Assembly (NCBI GenBank): GCA_023957755.1
Contig: JAMLGT010000001.1
Span: forward strand, 186,001-250,000
DNA from: Chitinophagaceae bacterium
GTDB taxonomy: Bacteria; Bacteroidota; Bacteroidia; Chitinophagales; Chitinophagaceae
Length of the DNA: 64,000 nucleotides
Reading direction: 5' to 3'
The position numbers were made by a program, and so were the translations under genes. Positions 47,101-55,638 of the stretch are shown here, in pieces; the stretch's first letter is position 1, and every line of letters starts with the position of its first letter. The notes under the pieces are model-generated. The model was not told where the DNA came from. It was given only the letters and a program-made list of their open reading frames with translations, and did no database searches.

Positions 47101-49737
47101 TTACAGTAGTGCCCGCACCTCATCTATTAATTTATCGAAGCGGTTCACATCCTGCCCGCCGGCAGTTGCCAGCGCTGCATTGCCGCCGCCACCGCCTTTA
47201 ATGGCAGGTGCAATAATGGTCTTGATGATTTTTCCGGCATCCAGACCGTTATTCTTTTGAATGTGGTCGCTTATTACCACGGCCACTGCAGCTTTCCCAT
47301 TGTGAGCGGATGCCACAACTGCCAGATGGTGAGTGAGTTCCTTTTTGAGGTGTCCGGCGATTTCACGAATCAGATTCATATCTGCATCCTGAACCACCTT
47401 GCCTATAAAGCCCGTGCCATTAATTTGTTCGGATTCCTTTATGAGCCTTTCTGCAATGGATTTGGCTTTTAGGGTTGCTTCTTTTTCCAGTGCTTTTTTA
47501 AGGTTACTGTTTTCCTCCAAAAGGTGGTCGAGTGCTTTTACGGGATCTTTAGGATTTTTCATTTTGGTCTTCAGTGACTGATAAGCAGCCAGCTGGCTTT
47601 CAATATATTTTTCAGCCACAGGCCCACTCAGTGCCTCTACCCTTCTGACACCGGCACCTACCGCTGTTTCAAGAATGATTTTAAAAAATCCTATATCTCC
47701 CGTACGGGTTACGTGTGTGCCACCACAGAGTTCAATGGAGTATTGTGCGTTCATCGTAACTACCCGGACAGTGTCGCCATACTTTTCACCAAAGAGTGCC
47801 ATGGCGCCCCGCTTCAGCGCTTCTTCTTTAGGAAGATATTCTATTGTCACCGGATCGTTATCCCGGATGTGGGCGTTTACGATTGCTTCTACCTGTTGCA
47901 ATTCTTCAGGAGACACTTTGGTAAAATGTGAAAAGTCAAACCTCAGGTATTCGCTGTTGACAAGACTTCCCTTCTGTGCTACATGATTGCCCAGCACCTT
48001 GCGCAATGCGGCGTGCATCAGGTGGGTAGCGCTGTGGTGGCTCATGGTCTGTTTTCTTTTTTGCGAGTCCACCTGTGCGGTAAGAGTTAGCTCCACGTCT
48101 GATGGTAACTGATAGGTAAAGTGAAGTATAAGGTCATTTTCCTTTTTGGTATCAAACACTTCTATTTTCTCTTTTCCCGATATCAGTAATCCGGTATCGC
48201 CTACCTGCCCTCCGCTCTCTGCATAGAAGGGAGTCTGATCCAGCACAATCTGGAAGGACTCTCTTTGCTGGATGTTTACCTTGCGATACTTTAGTATTTT
48301 GCTTTCTGTTTCCAGTGTTTCATATCCTTTGAATTCGGTTGAAGCGCCTTCGCGTACTGTAATCCAGTCGCAGGTACGGATCTGGGTAGCTGCCCGGCTC
48401 CTATTCTTTTGTTGTGCCATCTCTGCTTCGAAACCCTTCATATCTACAGCAGCATTGTTTTCAGATGCGATTAGTTGGGTAAGGTCTATCGGGAAGCCGT
48501 AAGTGTCGAACAATTCAAAAGCTATGGTCCCTTCGATGGTCTTTTGATTTTCGGCGAGTATAGTCTCCAACCGCTTAAGCCCGGAACCCAGAGTCTTCAG
48601 GAAACTGTTTTCTTCTTCATGGATTACCGTTTCGATAAACTTTAGCTGCTGCTTTGGCTCAGGAAATACATCCTCAAATTGCGTAGCAATGAGCGGCACC
48701 AGCTTATACAGCATCGGTTCCTTTACATTCAGGTAGGTATAGTAATAGCGTACGGCACGGCGTAGAATTCTGCGGATTACGTAGCCTGCACCTGTGTTGG
48801 AAGGTAGTTGTCCGTCTGCAATCGGGAACACGATAGCGCGGATATGGTCTGCTATTACTCTAAAAGCAATATCCTTTCGCGTATCCTTCCCCTCATATTT
48901 TTCTCCCGATAGCTTCTCGGTTTCCCGAATAGTATTTGTGAAGATATCCGTATCATAATTACTCTTTTTATTTTGCAATACACGCACCAGCCTTTCGAAT
49001 CCCATGCCCGTATCTACGTGCTTTGCCGCAAGAGGTTCCAGTGAGTTATCGCTTTTGCGGTTAAACTGAATAAAAACGACATTCCATATTTCAATCACTT
49101 CGGGGTGATCCTTATTAACCAGTTCCCTTCCGGCCATTGTGCGCTTTTCAGCTGCACTTCTGGCATCGAAATGTATTTCGGTGCAGGGCCCACAGGGACC
49201 GGTATCTCCCATCTCCCAAAAGTTGTCCTTCTTGTTACCATATAATATATGATCTTCCGGAACCCATTCTTTCCACAGGTTGATTGATTCTTCGTCAGGC
49301 GGAAGCCCTTCTGAATCATCGCCCTCGAATACGGTAACATACAAGTCTTCACCTGCAATACCCAGCCGGCTGGTCAGCAGTTCCCAACTCCATGCGATAG
49401 CTTCTTTTTTAAAATAGGGTGCCGGAGCTGTATTGCCATTGCCAAAGCTCCAGTTTCCCAGCATTTCAAAAAGAGTATGGTGATAGTGATCCACACCCAC
49501 CTCTTCCAGATCGTTATGTTTGCCACTTACCCTGAGACATTTTTGTGTATCCGCCACACGTGCTGAAGGGGGCACTTTGTTTCCGAGAAAATAGTCCTTG
49601 AATTGATTCATTCCCGCATTGGTAAACAATAGCGTGGGATCATTTTTTACGACTACGGGCGCAGAGGGCACTATAGTGTGCCCCTTCTCTTTGAAAAAAT
49701 CTAGAAATATCTGCCGGATCTCACTGCTGCTCTTCAT
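47101..49737 (-). CDS. alaS: Alanine--tRNA ligase
   Basis: Class II synthetase of 878 residues, the usual length. The N-terminal catalytic domain contains GMNQFKDYFLGNKVPP and DTGMGFERLVRVLQ. The editing domain has the zinc motif in HHSATHLMHAAL and CGGTHV, and the C-terminal C-Ala domain ends near GGGGGNAALATAGGQD. The start is the ATG at 49737 (MKSSSEIRQIFLDFFKEKGH), the normal AlaS N-terminus. The frame remains open to 49863, but that extension crosses the -7 promoter element and is not translated. Confidence 0.97.
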   Translation of the reverse strand: MKSSSEIRQIFLDFFKEKGHTIVPSAPVVVKNDPTLLFTNAGMNQFKDYFLGNKVPPSARVADTQKCLRVSGKHNDLEEVGVDHYHHTLFEMLGNWSFGNGNTAPAPYFKKEAIAWSWELLTSRLGIAGEDLYVTVFEGDDSEGLPPDEESINLWKEWVPEDHILYGNKKDNFWEMGDTGPCGPCTEIHFDARSAAEKRTMAGRELVNKDHPEVIEIWNVVFIQFNRKSDNSLEPLAAKHVDTGMGFERLVRVLQNKKSNYDTDIFTNTIRETEKLSGEKYEGKDTRKDIAFRVIADHIRAIVFPIADGQLPSNTGAGYVIRRILRRAVRYYYTYLNVKEPMLYKLVPLIATQFEDVFPEPKQQLKFIETVIHEEENSFLKTLGSGLKRLETILAENQKTIEGTIAFELFDTYGFPIDLTQLIASENNAAVDMKGFEAEMAQQKNRSRAATQIRTCDWITVREGASTEFKGYETLETESKILKYRKVNIQQRESFQIVLDQTPFYAESGGQVGDTGLLISGKEKIEVFDTKKENDLILHFTYQLPSDVELTLTAQVDSQKRKQTMSHHSATHLMHAALRKVLGNHVAQKGSLVNSEYLRFDFSHFTKVSPEELQQVEAIVNAHIRDNDPVTIEYLPKEEALKRGAMALFGEKYGDTVRVVTMNAQYSIELCGGTHVTRTGDIGFFKIILETAVGAGVRRVEALSGPVAEKYIESQLAAYQSLKTKMKNPKDPVKALDHLLEENSNLKKALEKEATLKAKSIAERLIKESEQINGTGFIGKVVQDADMNLIREIAGHLKKELTHHLAVVASAHNGKAAVAVVISDHIQKNNGLDAGKIIKTIIAPAIKGGGGGNAALATAGGQDVNRFDKLIDEVRALL

Positions 49738-49800
49738 AAATGTTTTACTGATTTTAAGGCTCTTTTTGGAGCTGTGCGGTTTATCTTTGCTATTAGCCGA

Positions 49801-49808
49801 CAAAGGTA
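49801..49808 (-). promoter_or_regulatory. -7 promoter element (TACCTTTG, minus strand) for alaS
   Basis: Exact TAnnTTTG match 63 bp before the alaS ATG. Confidence 0.5.
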
Positions 49809-49920
49809 ATATTTCAGGATGCTTTAAAGAAAAAGCGAAATAGCTTTGTTTGAGCATAATCATTCAGGATACCCATTTTGCGGAGCTGACTGAAACCAGA
49901 AAAAGGAAAGCCTTGCTATC

Positions 49921-50436
49921 ATGAAGCAATTGGAATTTGATTTTAATGAATTTTTTCCGGATCCCGGAGATGATAAGCCCGCCAAAAAGGAGAAGGTCAG
50001 GAAGGTAGCTGATAAACCACAAAATCCGGCAGACAACGTGGAAAAGAAAACGGTGCGATCAGGACGAAGGAGCCTGAAGGAGGGGGTGTCTAAAGATGTG
50101 GTATTGCCGCCGGACGAAGAACTGTTCAAAAAGTCTTATTATCCCATCGGGCAGGTAGCAAAGATGTTTGGGGAGCAGACTTCTCTTATCCGTTTTTGGG
50201 AGAACGAGTTTAAGATGCTCAAGCCGCGAAAAAACAGAAAGGGCGATCGCCATTTCAGGCCGGAAGATGTAAAAATGCTGTATCTGATCAATCATTTACT
50301 ACGCGAAAGGAAATACACAATCGAAGGTGCAAAGGAGTATTTGAAAAATGAGAAAGCAGCGCTTCAGAAATTTGAGCTTATCGCTTCTCTTGAAAAATTA
50401 AAACTATTTTTGACTCAGTTTAAAGAGAATTTGTAA
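49921..50436 (+). CDS. MerR-family helix-turn-helix regulator
   Basis: 171 residues. The N-terminal 65 residues are charged, rich in Lys/Asp/Pro and probably disordered. The MerR-type winged HTH (about 70-140) reads YYPIGQVAKMFGEQTSLIRF then HFRPEDVKMLYLINHLLRER. The C-terminal helix (AALQKFELIASLEKLKLFLT) would dimerise. There is no metal-binding or drug-binding effector domain, so the signal is unknown. It is divergent from alaS, and the thioredoxin-like gene follows after four bases, suggesting co-transcription. Confidence 0.85.
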   Translation: MKQLEFDFNEFFPDPGDDKPAKKEKVRKVADKPQNPADNVEKKTVRSGRRSLKEGVSKDVVLPPDEELFKKSYYPIGQVAKMFGEQTSLIRFWENEFKMLKPRKNRKGDRHFRPEDVKMLYLINHLLRERKYTIEGAKEYLKNEKAALQKFELIASLEKLKLFLTQFKENL

Positions 50437-50440
50437 CCGT

Positions 50441-50956
50441 ATGAAACCTTTTGTGTTAACCTTAATTTCATTATTTATGTTATCAAACACCTACAGCCAG
50501 CCTTCTTACCAGGTTGTAACTGATTCCACAACAGGTGAAAAAATCTATCTGGGATCGATCAGAAAAAGTGATATTGCCACACCGGCATTTCCCTGGTATG
50601 CTGAGAGCCAGCGTATCTATCCTGAAGTAAACCGGGAAGCTGTGGATGCGCTGAAAACCCATAAAGACAAGATTTATCTTATAATCTTTGCCGGCACTTG
50701 GTGTGAGGATAGTCATTTTGTAATTCCAAAATTTTTCAAGATTCAGGAGGCAGCAGGATTCCCTGAAGACAGAATGGCCATATTTGCAGTGGATCAAAAT
50801 AAGGAGATGCCTAATCATCTGCCTCAGGCAATGAATGTACATAATGCGCCCACTATTATTGTGATGGAAAATGGAAGAGAGAAGGGACGACTGATTGAAT
50901 ATGGAAAGACGGGTATGTGGGACAAGGAACTCGCAGACATTATTAACTCCAAATAG
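50441..50956 (+). CDS. Exported thioredoxin-fold protein with single-cysteine WCEDS motif
   Basis: 171 residues with a signal peptide (to NTYSQ). The thioredoxin-like core is visible: KDKIYLIIFAGTWCEDSHFV, the cis-Pro region VHNAPTIIVMENGREKGRL, and a C-terminal helix. The active-site motif WCEDS has the first Cys but no second Cys, and no other Cys occurs in the mature part, so disulfide exchange by the CXXC mechanism is not possible; a monothiol or peroxidase-like role or a structural role may apply. Four bases downstream of the MerR gene. Confidence 0.8.
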   Translation: MKPFVLTLISLFMLSNTYSQPSYQVVTDSTTGEKIYLGSIRKSDIATPAFPWYAESQRIYPEVNREAVDALKTHKDKIYLIIFAGTWCEDSHFVIPKFFKIQEAAGFPEDRMAIFAVDQNKEMPNHLPQAMNVHNAPTIIVMENGREKGRLIEYGKTGMWDKELADIINSK

Positions 50957-50981
50957 GCGCTCATTCAGCGGCCTGAAGTAC

Positions 50982-51791
50982 TCATTCAATATTATATACA
51001 GAGAGAATCCCCTCTTTTAATACATACAGTTTACGATTACTGATGCTCAGTAGCGATGCGTTTTGTAATGCGGGTGGTAGCTCGGTTTCGATTGCGACAG
51101 GGAGGGGAGGCGTATATTGATAGATTGTCTTCTTGTCAATTCCTGTAATTCTTTTGCCTGAAACGAAAAGATAGTCCCACCCTTTATATGGCAACAATGA
51201 TTTGAAAGCGCCATAGTAATCAAAAATAAAAACTCCCTGGTTGGGATCGTATAAATAGAGCAATCCGTCGTTATCGATAATCCGGTCGGGATTGGGTACA
51301 CTACTCATCACCTGACGGAGGTCAGTTGAAGATAGCAGGATGTTGCCGTTGTTGTCGATTTTCTTGATTTTAGAATCTCCCGGGTCGAAAATCCATATAT
51401 AGTTATCGTAGCTGGTTGTGGCAGTCTTTACACCGAAGATGTTTTTTTCGCTGAGCCTGATGGTCGCAGTTATCTTAAGGTATTTGTCAAGTAGTACGAT
51501 TATAGCAAAGTCCTTGTAGAAAAGTATTGTTTTCCATGGGTTTTGCGCTTCCACAAAAGTAAGCTTGCCAAACCTTTTTACCTCGTTGAATACGCCCACA
51601 GAATCCCCGTTAGCATCATATTTTTTTAGTTGATTTTCGGGAGTGATAATAAAGAGCTCGCCGGTATTTCCCGTGGCGAAGTAAGAGACATCGTAAGGTA
51701 AAGTGGCTGCCTGTTTCAGGCTTATGCCTGTCTGCGCCCGGCAGGTGGAGATAGCTCCCAGTAGCAGTATCGTGCCAATCAGCCCTCTCAT
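50982..51791 (-). CDS. Exported protein of unknown function, beta-propeller-like
   Basis: 269 residues with a signal peptide (to STCRAQ). I do not recognise a named family. The sequence is strand-rich with repeating turn units such as GNTGELFIITPENQLKKYDA, DNYIWIFDPGDSKIKKIDNN and NDGLLYLYDPNQGVFIFDYY, spaced about 40-50 residues, suggesting a six- or seven-bladed propeller. Its ATG overlaps the lpxH stop by four bases (ATGA), so translation is coupled and it may support lipid A or envelope assembly (inference). Confidence 0.7.
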   Translation of the reverse strand: MRGLIGTILLLGAISTCRAQTGISLKQAATLPYDVSYFATGNTGELFIITPENQLKKYDANGDSVGVFNEVKRFGKLTFVEAQNPWKTILFYKDFAIIVLLDKYLKITATIRLSEKNIFGVKTATTSYDNYIWIFDPGDSKIKKIDNNGNILLSSTDLRQVMSSVPNPDRIIDNDGLLYLYDPNQGVFIFDYYGAFKSLLPYKGWDYLFVSGKRITGIDKKTIYQYTPPLPVAIETELPPALQNASLLSISNRKLYVLKEGILSVYNIE

Positions 51792-52555
51792 GGTTTTTCT
51801 TCTTTAAAATAGCGAAGTGCCATGTTGTGGCCATCGAATACAGCATAGCTGTTATAGTTGATCCAGTCTCCTGTGTTGATATACCTGCTATTTTCACCCA
51901 CTACAATATCTAATGGCAAATGCCTGTGGCCAAAGACGAAATAATCGTAGTGTGTTTTCTTCAGTGTTTCCTTGCAGTGGATGATCAGCCATTCGTTATC
52001 TTCTCCCAAAAAGTCTTTGTCTGACGTGCCGGTGGCTGCACGGCTCTTACGGCTGAAGTAGTTAGCCAGTCCCATTCCCCATGAAGGAGGAATGGCTCCG
52101 AAGCAGGTCTGAGCTATTTTGTTTCTGAACACTTTTTTAAGAAACTTATATCGATGGTCGCCCGGTCCAAGGCCGTCACCGTGCCCTATCTGGAACTTTT
52201 TCCCCTCCAGATCAATGGAAATAGGCTCATAGTGCACAAGCATTTTCAGTTCTTTTTCAAAATATCCGCGCATCCACATATCGTGATTGCCTACGAAGAA
52301 GTGAAGGATAATACCATTGTCTGACAACTCGGCCAGTTTGCCCAGTATTCGTACATACCCCTTGGGTACTACAGTTTTATATTCAAACCAGAAATCGAAC
52401 AAATCTCCCATGATGAAAATAATGGCAGCATCATTACGAATGCTTTCCAAAAAGGCCACAACTCTTTTTTCACGGGCGAGGCTCGTCTCATAATCAGGTG
52501 CTCCCAAATGGAAATCACCGAGGAAGTAAACCTTTTTTGATGGAGGAATCTGCAT
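51788..52555 (-). CDS. lpxH: UDP-2,3-diacylglucosamine diphosphatase (LpxH-type)
   Basis: Calcineurin-like phosphoesterase of 255 residues that cleaves UDP-2,3-diacylglucosamine to lipid X in lipid A synthesis. Metal-binding motifs are all present: FLGDFHLGAP, MGDLFDFWFEY, FFVGNHDMWMR, IGHGDGLGPGD and VFGHRHLPL. The FDFWFEY and GDGLGPGDHRYK blocks match the Bacteroidota LpxH subfamily. A near-consensus -7 box (TATCTTCG on the minus strand, 52572-52579) lies 16 bp upstream. The following gene overlaps by four bases. Confidence 0.9.
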   Translation of the reverse strand: MQIPPSKKVYFLGDFHLGAPDYETSLAREKRVVAFLESIRNDAAIIFIMGDLFDFWFEYKTVVPKGYVRILGKLAELSDNGIILHFFVGNHDMWMRGYFEKELKMLVHYEPISIDLEGKKFQIGHGDGLGPGDHRYKFLKKVFRNKIAQTCFGAIPPSWGMGLANYFSRKSRAATGTSDKDFLGEDNEWLIIHCKETLKKTHYDYFVFGHRHLPLDIVVGENSRYINTGDWINYNSYAVFDGHNMALRYFKEEKP

Positions 52556-52642
52556 GAGAAATTTGTAAAAACGAAGATAGTAAAAAGAGAAGGACGCTAA
52601 TGATAAACAGACAGTTGCATTTTACATGCAGGACAGGCAGAT

Positions 52643-52676
52643 AAAAAAAGCCCCGGACGGTTACGAACGGGGCCTT
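52643..52676 (-). terminator. Intrinsic terminator of the gatB-tlpA unit
   Basis: On the minus strand a GC-rich stem GCCCCG/CGGGGC, extendable by further pairs, with a 12-nt loop and seven T; 20 bp after the tlpA-like stop. Confidence 0.87.
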
Positions 52677-52695
52677 GAATAAATAAGACAATAGT

Positions 52696-53820
52696 TTATT
52701 GGAGCACTTCAGCCAGTTTGGCTTCCAGAGCAGGCCCGCGCAACTCGCTTGCGATAATTTTTCCGTTCGGGTCTATCAGCACATTATACGGGATACCCTG
52801 AATTTGGTATAAAGGCACCGCAGCACTTTCCCAGAACTTAAGATCACTTATTTGTTTCCAATCGAGGTGGTCAGCTTTTATAGCTTCCAGCCAGTTTTCC
52901 TTGGTCTGATCAAGCGATACACCCAGGATGGTGAAGTTCTTGTTTTTAAATTTATTATAAGCGGCCACTACGTTAGGGTTCTCCATGCGGCAGGGGCTGC
53001 ACCAGCTCGCCCAGAAATCGACCAATACATATTTACCGCGCAGGCTGCTGAGCGAGAATGGATTGCCTTCTGTATCGGGCATTGTGATTTCGGGAGCCAT
53101 CGTACCTACAGCAAGACCTTGCTGCATGGGTTGTTGTGATTGGCTGGTAAATGCCTCTATCTGCTTAGCGAAAGCCAATACCGCGGTGTTGTCAGGCCAT
53201 TTCTTTTTAATTTTTTCCAGTTGGTTTACCAAATTGCTCTGGTCCCCGCTTGCAGCCATACCCAAGGCAAAAATGGAAACGATAGGGCTTTTGGCAGTGT
53301 CGGCATACTGTGTGGCAAAGTTGATATACCAGTCTTGAACACCTTTAAACTGTTTGGTGATTTCGTTGGCTGCAGAATCATTTCCTTCCTGCATAAAAGC
53401 CTGTGCCATCCGCTGATCGAGAACCAACTTGGTATTCAGGCTGTCCACTATTGAAATGAAGTTGTTGATAGATGCAGAAGCCGGACTGCTGAATTTCACT
53501 GAGTGCATTGTAGAGTCGTGCATATCTGCACTCATCGTGATTTTAGCTTTGTCGTTCACGAAGAAGTATCCAAAATCTGCTCCTAGCCTGATTCTGTGTA
53601 GCCCTTCATCTTTTGAAGTACCTTTTAATTCAAACTTTCCGTCTTTCATTTCAGCAGTATCCAGCACTTTGGGGGCCTCATTGTCAAACGGCATGTATTC
53701 CAGATAAACCGGTTGGTCAGGGGCGTTACTGATTTCTCCGCTGACGGTGAACTTGTCAATTTTGGCAGACTGGCATGAAGCCAGAAGCAATACGATTGCG
53801 ATGTAAAAGAGTTGTTTCAT
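52696..53820 (-). CDS. TlpA-family thiol:disulfide oxidoreductase lipoprotein with DUF4369
   Basis: 374 residues anchored by a lipobox (LLASCQSA). Residues about 22-125 resemble DUF4369 (FTVSGEISNAPDQPVYLEYM, GKFELKGTSKDEG), followed by a helical linker and a TlpA-like thioredoxin domain (about 235-374) with active site WASWCSPCR and cis-Pro in IQGIPYNVLIDPNGKII. This two-domain form is abundant in Bacteroidota and serves periplasmic cysteine reduction, for example in cytochrome c maturation. It starts seven bases after the gatB stop, so it is probably co-transcribed. Confidence 0.9.
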   Translation of the reverse strand: MKQLFYIAIVLLLASCQSAKIDKFTVSGEISNAPDQPVYLEYMPFDNEAPKVLDTAEMKDGKFELKGTSKDEGLHRIRLGADFGYFFVNDKAKITMSADMHDSTMHSVKFSSPASASINNFISIVDSLNTKLVLDQRMAQAFMQEGNDSAANEITKQFKGVQDWYINFATQYADTAKSPIVSIFALGMAASGDQSNLVNQLEKIKKKWPDNTAVLAFAKQIEAFTSQSQQPMQQGLAVGTMAPEITMPDTEGNPFSLSSLRGKYVLVDFWASWCSPCRMENPNVVAAYNKFKNKNFTILGVSLDQTKENWLEAIKADHLDWKQISDLKFWESAAVPLYQIQGIPYNVLIDPNGKIIASELRGPALEAKLAEVLQ

Positions 53821-53827
53821 GATTGTC

Positions 53828-55273
53828 TTATTGTTTATTTAGCTTTTGTGACAGGATTTCCATTGCAGATTTAATATCTGCTTTGCCTTTACTTAGTTTT
53901 TTCACTTCGCCGGCAAAGAAACCTGTCAGCGATTTTTTACCTTTTTGATATTCCAGTACTTTTTCAGGGAATCGGGCGAGCACCTGATCGATCCATTCGT
54001 TGAGTGCATCTGTATCTTTGACCTGTAACAGATTGAGCTTTCGGGCGATAGCCAAAGCGTCATGCTCGTTGCCGGATAGCATCTCGGGCAGAATCTTTGC
54101 TGCTGCAGTGGCGAAAGATACACTGTTTTGTGCGGTGAGCTCAGCGAGCGATACGAGTTTGGGTGCGGTAATACCTTCAATAGAAGAAGCTCCTTTTTCG
54201 TTGATTAGGGACTTCAATGGCCCGATGAGCCAGTTGGCCAGAGCCGCATGCTGGCCGGTTAGCACGGAGGCAGACTCGAACAGGTGGTAGAGCAGGTCAT
54301 CACCACTGATAATAGAGGAAGCTTCCTGGCCTAAACCGTATTTGTGAGTGAGTTCCTGTGCTATTTCGTGAGGCAACAGTGGAATCGATTTTCTTATTTC
54401 TTCAATCTCTTCGGAAGTAACAATGATAGGAGGCAGGTCAGGGTCGGGGAAGTATCTGTAATCGTTGGCCTCTTCTTTTGTTCGGAGTGCTGTGGTGATT
54501 CCGGTATCTGCGTCGAAGTTTCGTGTTTGTTGCAATACCTCTTCGCCGTTTTCTATCATTCTGGTAAGCCGTGCTTCTTCGTAAGTGGCTGCACGCTTTA
54601 CGTTGCGGACGGAATTAAGGTTTTTTATTTCCACCTTGGTACCCAGCCGTGGATCTCCTTTCTTTCGTACAGAAATATTTACATCGCACCTCAGGCTCCC
54701 TTCTTCCATGTTGCCATCGCATACACCCAGATGGCGCACAATGCTACGCACCATTGCAAGGCAGGCAGATGCCTCTTCGGGTGATGAGATTACGGGTTCT
54801 GTTACAATTTCTACCAATGCAGTCCCTGCGCGGTTCAGGTCGATCAGCGTGTTTTCCGGGTCTGCATCATGGATGCTTTTTCCCGCATCATTCTCAAGGT
54901 GAATTCTGTTGAGGGCGATGTGCCGGATGCCTGTCGCCGTAGCAATTGGAATTGCTCCACCCACACAGATGGGGGCTGCATTCTGGCTTATCTGATACCC
55001 GTTTGGCAGGTCCGGATAAAAGTAGTGTTTACGGGCAAAGTAGTTGTATTGATTTATAGTACAGTCAAGAGCCACACCCAACTTTATAGCGAGCTTTACA
55101 GCTTCTTTATTCAGTACGGGCAATGTCCCGGGGTGTGCAAGGCTGATAGCGCTTACGTGGCTATTCGGGGTGTCCCCAAAGATGGTACTGTCACCACAAA
55201 ACAGTTTGCTTTTGGTAAGCAATTGCGCATGAATTTCAAGCCCTATTACTGTTTCAAATCCGTTTTGTGGCAT
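53828..55273 (-). CDS. gatB: Aspartyl/glutamyl-tRNA(Asn/Gln) amidotransferase subunit B
   Basis: tRNA-binding and kinase subunit of GatCAB, which amidates misacylated Glu-tRNA-Gln (and Asp-tRNA-Asn). 481 residues: the family start FETVIGLEIHAQLLTKSKLF, YFYPDLPNGYQISQ, ENDAGKSIHD, GSLRCDVNISVR and EIKNLNSVRNVKRA, then the YqeY/GatB helical tail. As asnS is encoded nearby, the GatCAB complex is likely needed for glutaminyl-tRNA here (inference). The start is the ATG at 55273; the -7 element ends seven bases before it, so the 5' leader must be very short. Confidence 0.96.
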   Translation of the reverse strand: MPQNGFETVIGLEIHAQLLTKSKLFCGDSTIFGDTPNSHVSAISLAHPGTLPVLNKEAVKLAIKLGVALDCTINQYNYFARKHYFYPDLPNGYQISQNAAPICVGGAIPIATATGIRHIALNRIHLENDAGKSIHDADPENTLIDLNRAGTALVEIVTEPVISSPEEASACLAMVRSIVRHLGVCDGNMEEGSLRCDVNISVRKKGDPRLGTKVEIKNLNSVRNVKRAATYEEARLTRMIENGEEVLQQTRNFDADTGITTALRTKEEANDYRYFPDPDLPPIIVTSEEIEEIRKSIPLLPHEIAQELTHKYGLGQEASSIISGDDLLYHLFESASVLTGQHAALANWLIGPLKSLINEKGASSIEGITAPKLVSLAELTAQNSVSFATAAAKILPEMLSGNEHDALAIARKLNLLQVKDTDALNEWIDQVLARFPEKVLEYQKGKKSLTGFFAGEVKKLSKGKADIKSAMEILSQKLNKQ

Positions 55274-55279
55274 AGTGCG

Positions 55280-55287
55280 CAAAGGTA
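55280..55287 (-). promoter_or_regulatory. -7 promoter element (TACCTTTG, minus strand) for gatB
   Basis: Exact TAnnTTTG match only six bases before the gatB ATG, predicting a leaderless or nearly leaderless mRNA. The TTG start at 55291 lies upstream of it and is excluded. Confidence 0.5.
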
Positions 55288-55368
55288 ACAAGGAAAGGAG
55301 CGATAACCCATAATTAGAGAAAATTCAGAGATTTTTTAACGGAAAATGCACCATCCTGCGAATGGATA

Positions 55369-55638
55369 CTATCCTTCTTCTGTGTTCTCATCGTCCTCAA
55401 ATTCAGTTTGTTCCTCGTCGGGTATATCCGATTCCTCCTCATCGTTCTTGTCAAGGGCAGCCAGAATCTCGTTGACGTTATCCTCAGTGGCAGTGAGCTT
55501 TTCTTTACATATTCTGATTAAAGTAGCGGCGCGGGTTACCTTCTCCGAGAGGGTGTCGACGGAAATCTGTCCGTTTTCGATTTCGGAAACGATTTGCTGT
55601 AGTTCTTCAAATGCTTCGGTGTAAGAAGGATTACTCAT
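55369..55638 (-). CDS. xseB: Exodeoxyribonuclease VII small subunit
   Basis: 89 residues. The family helix pair is visible: YTEAFEELQQIVSEIENGQI, VDTLSEKVTRAATLIRICKE and KLTATEDNVNEIL, followed by a strongly acidic tail (DEEESDIPDEEQTEFEDDEN), longer than in E. coli XseB. It binds XseA as part of the single-strand DNA exonuclease. Its ATG overlaps the xseA stop by four bases (ATGA), so translation is coupled. Confidence 0.93.
   Translation of the reverse strand: MSNPSYTEAFEELQQIVSEIENGQISVDTLSEKVTRAATLIRICKEKLTATEDNVNEILAALDKNDEEESDIPDEEQTEFEDDENTEEG

Noticed and set aside
49738-49863. 42-residue N-terminal extension of alaS
   Set aside because: It contains the TACCTTTG -7 element and no AlaS homology; the family N-terminus starts at the ATG at 49737.
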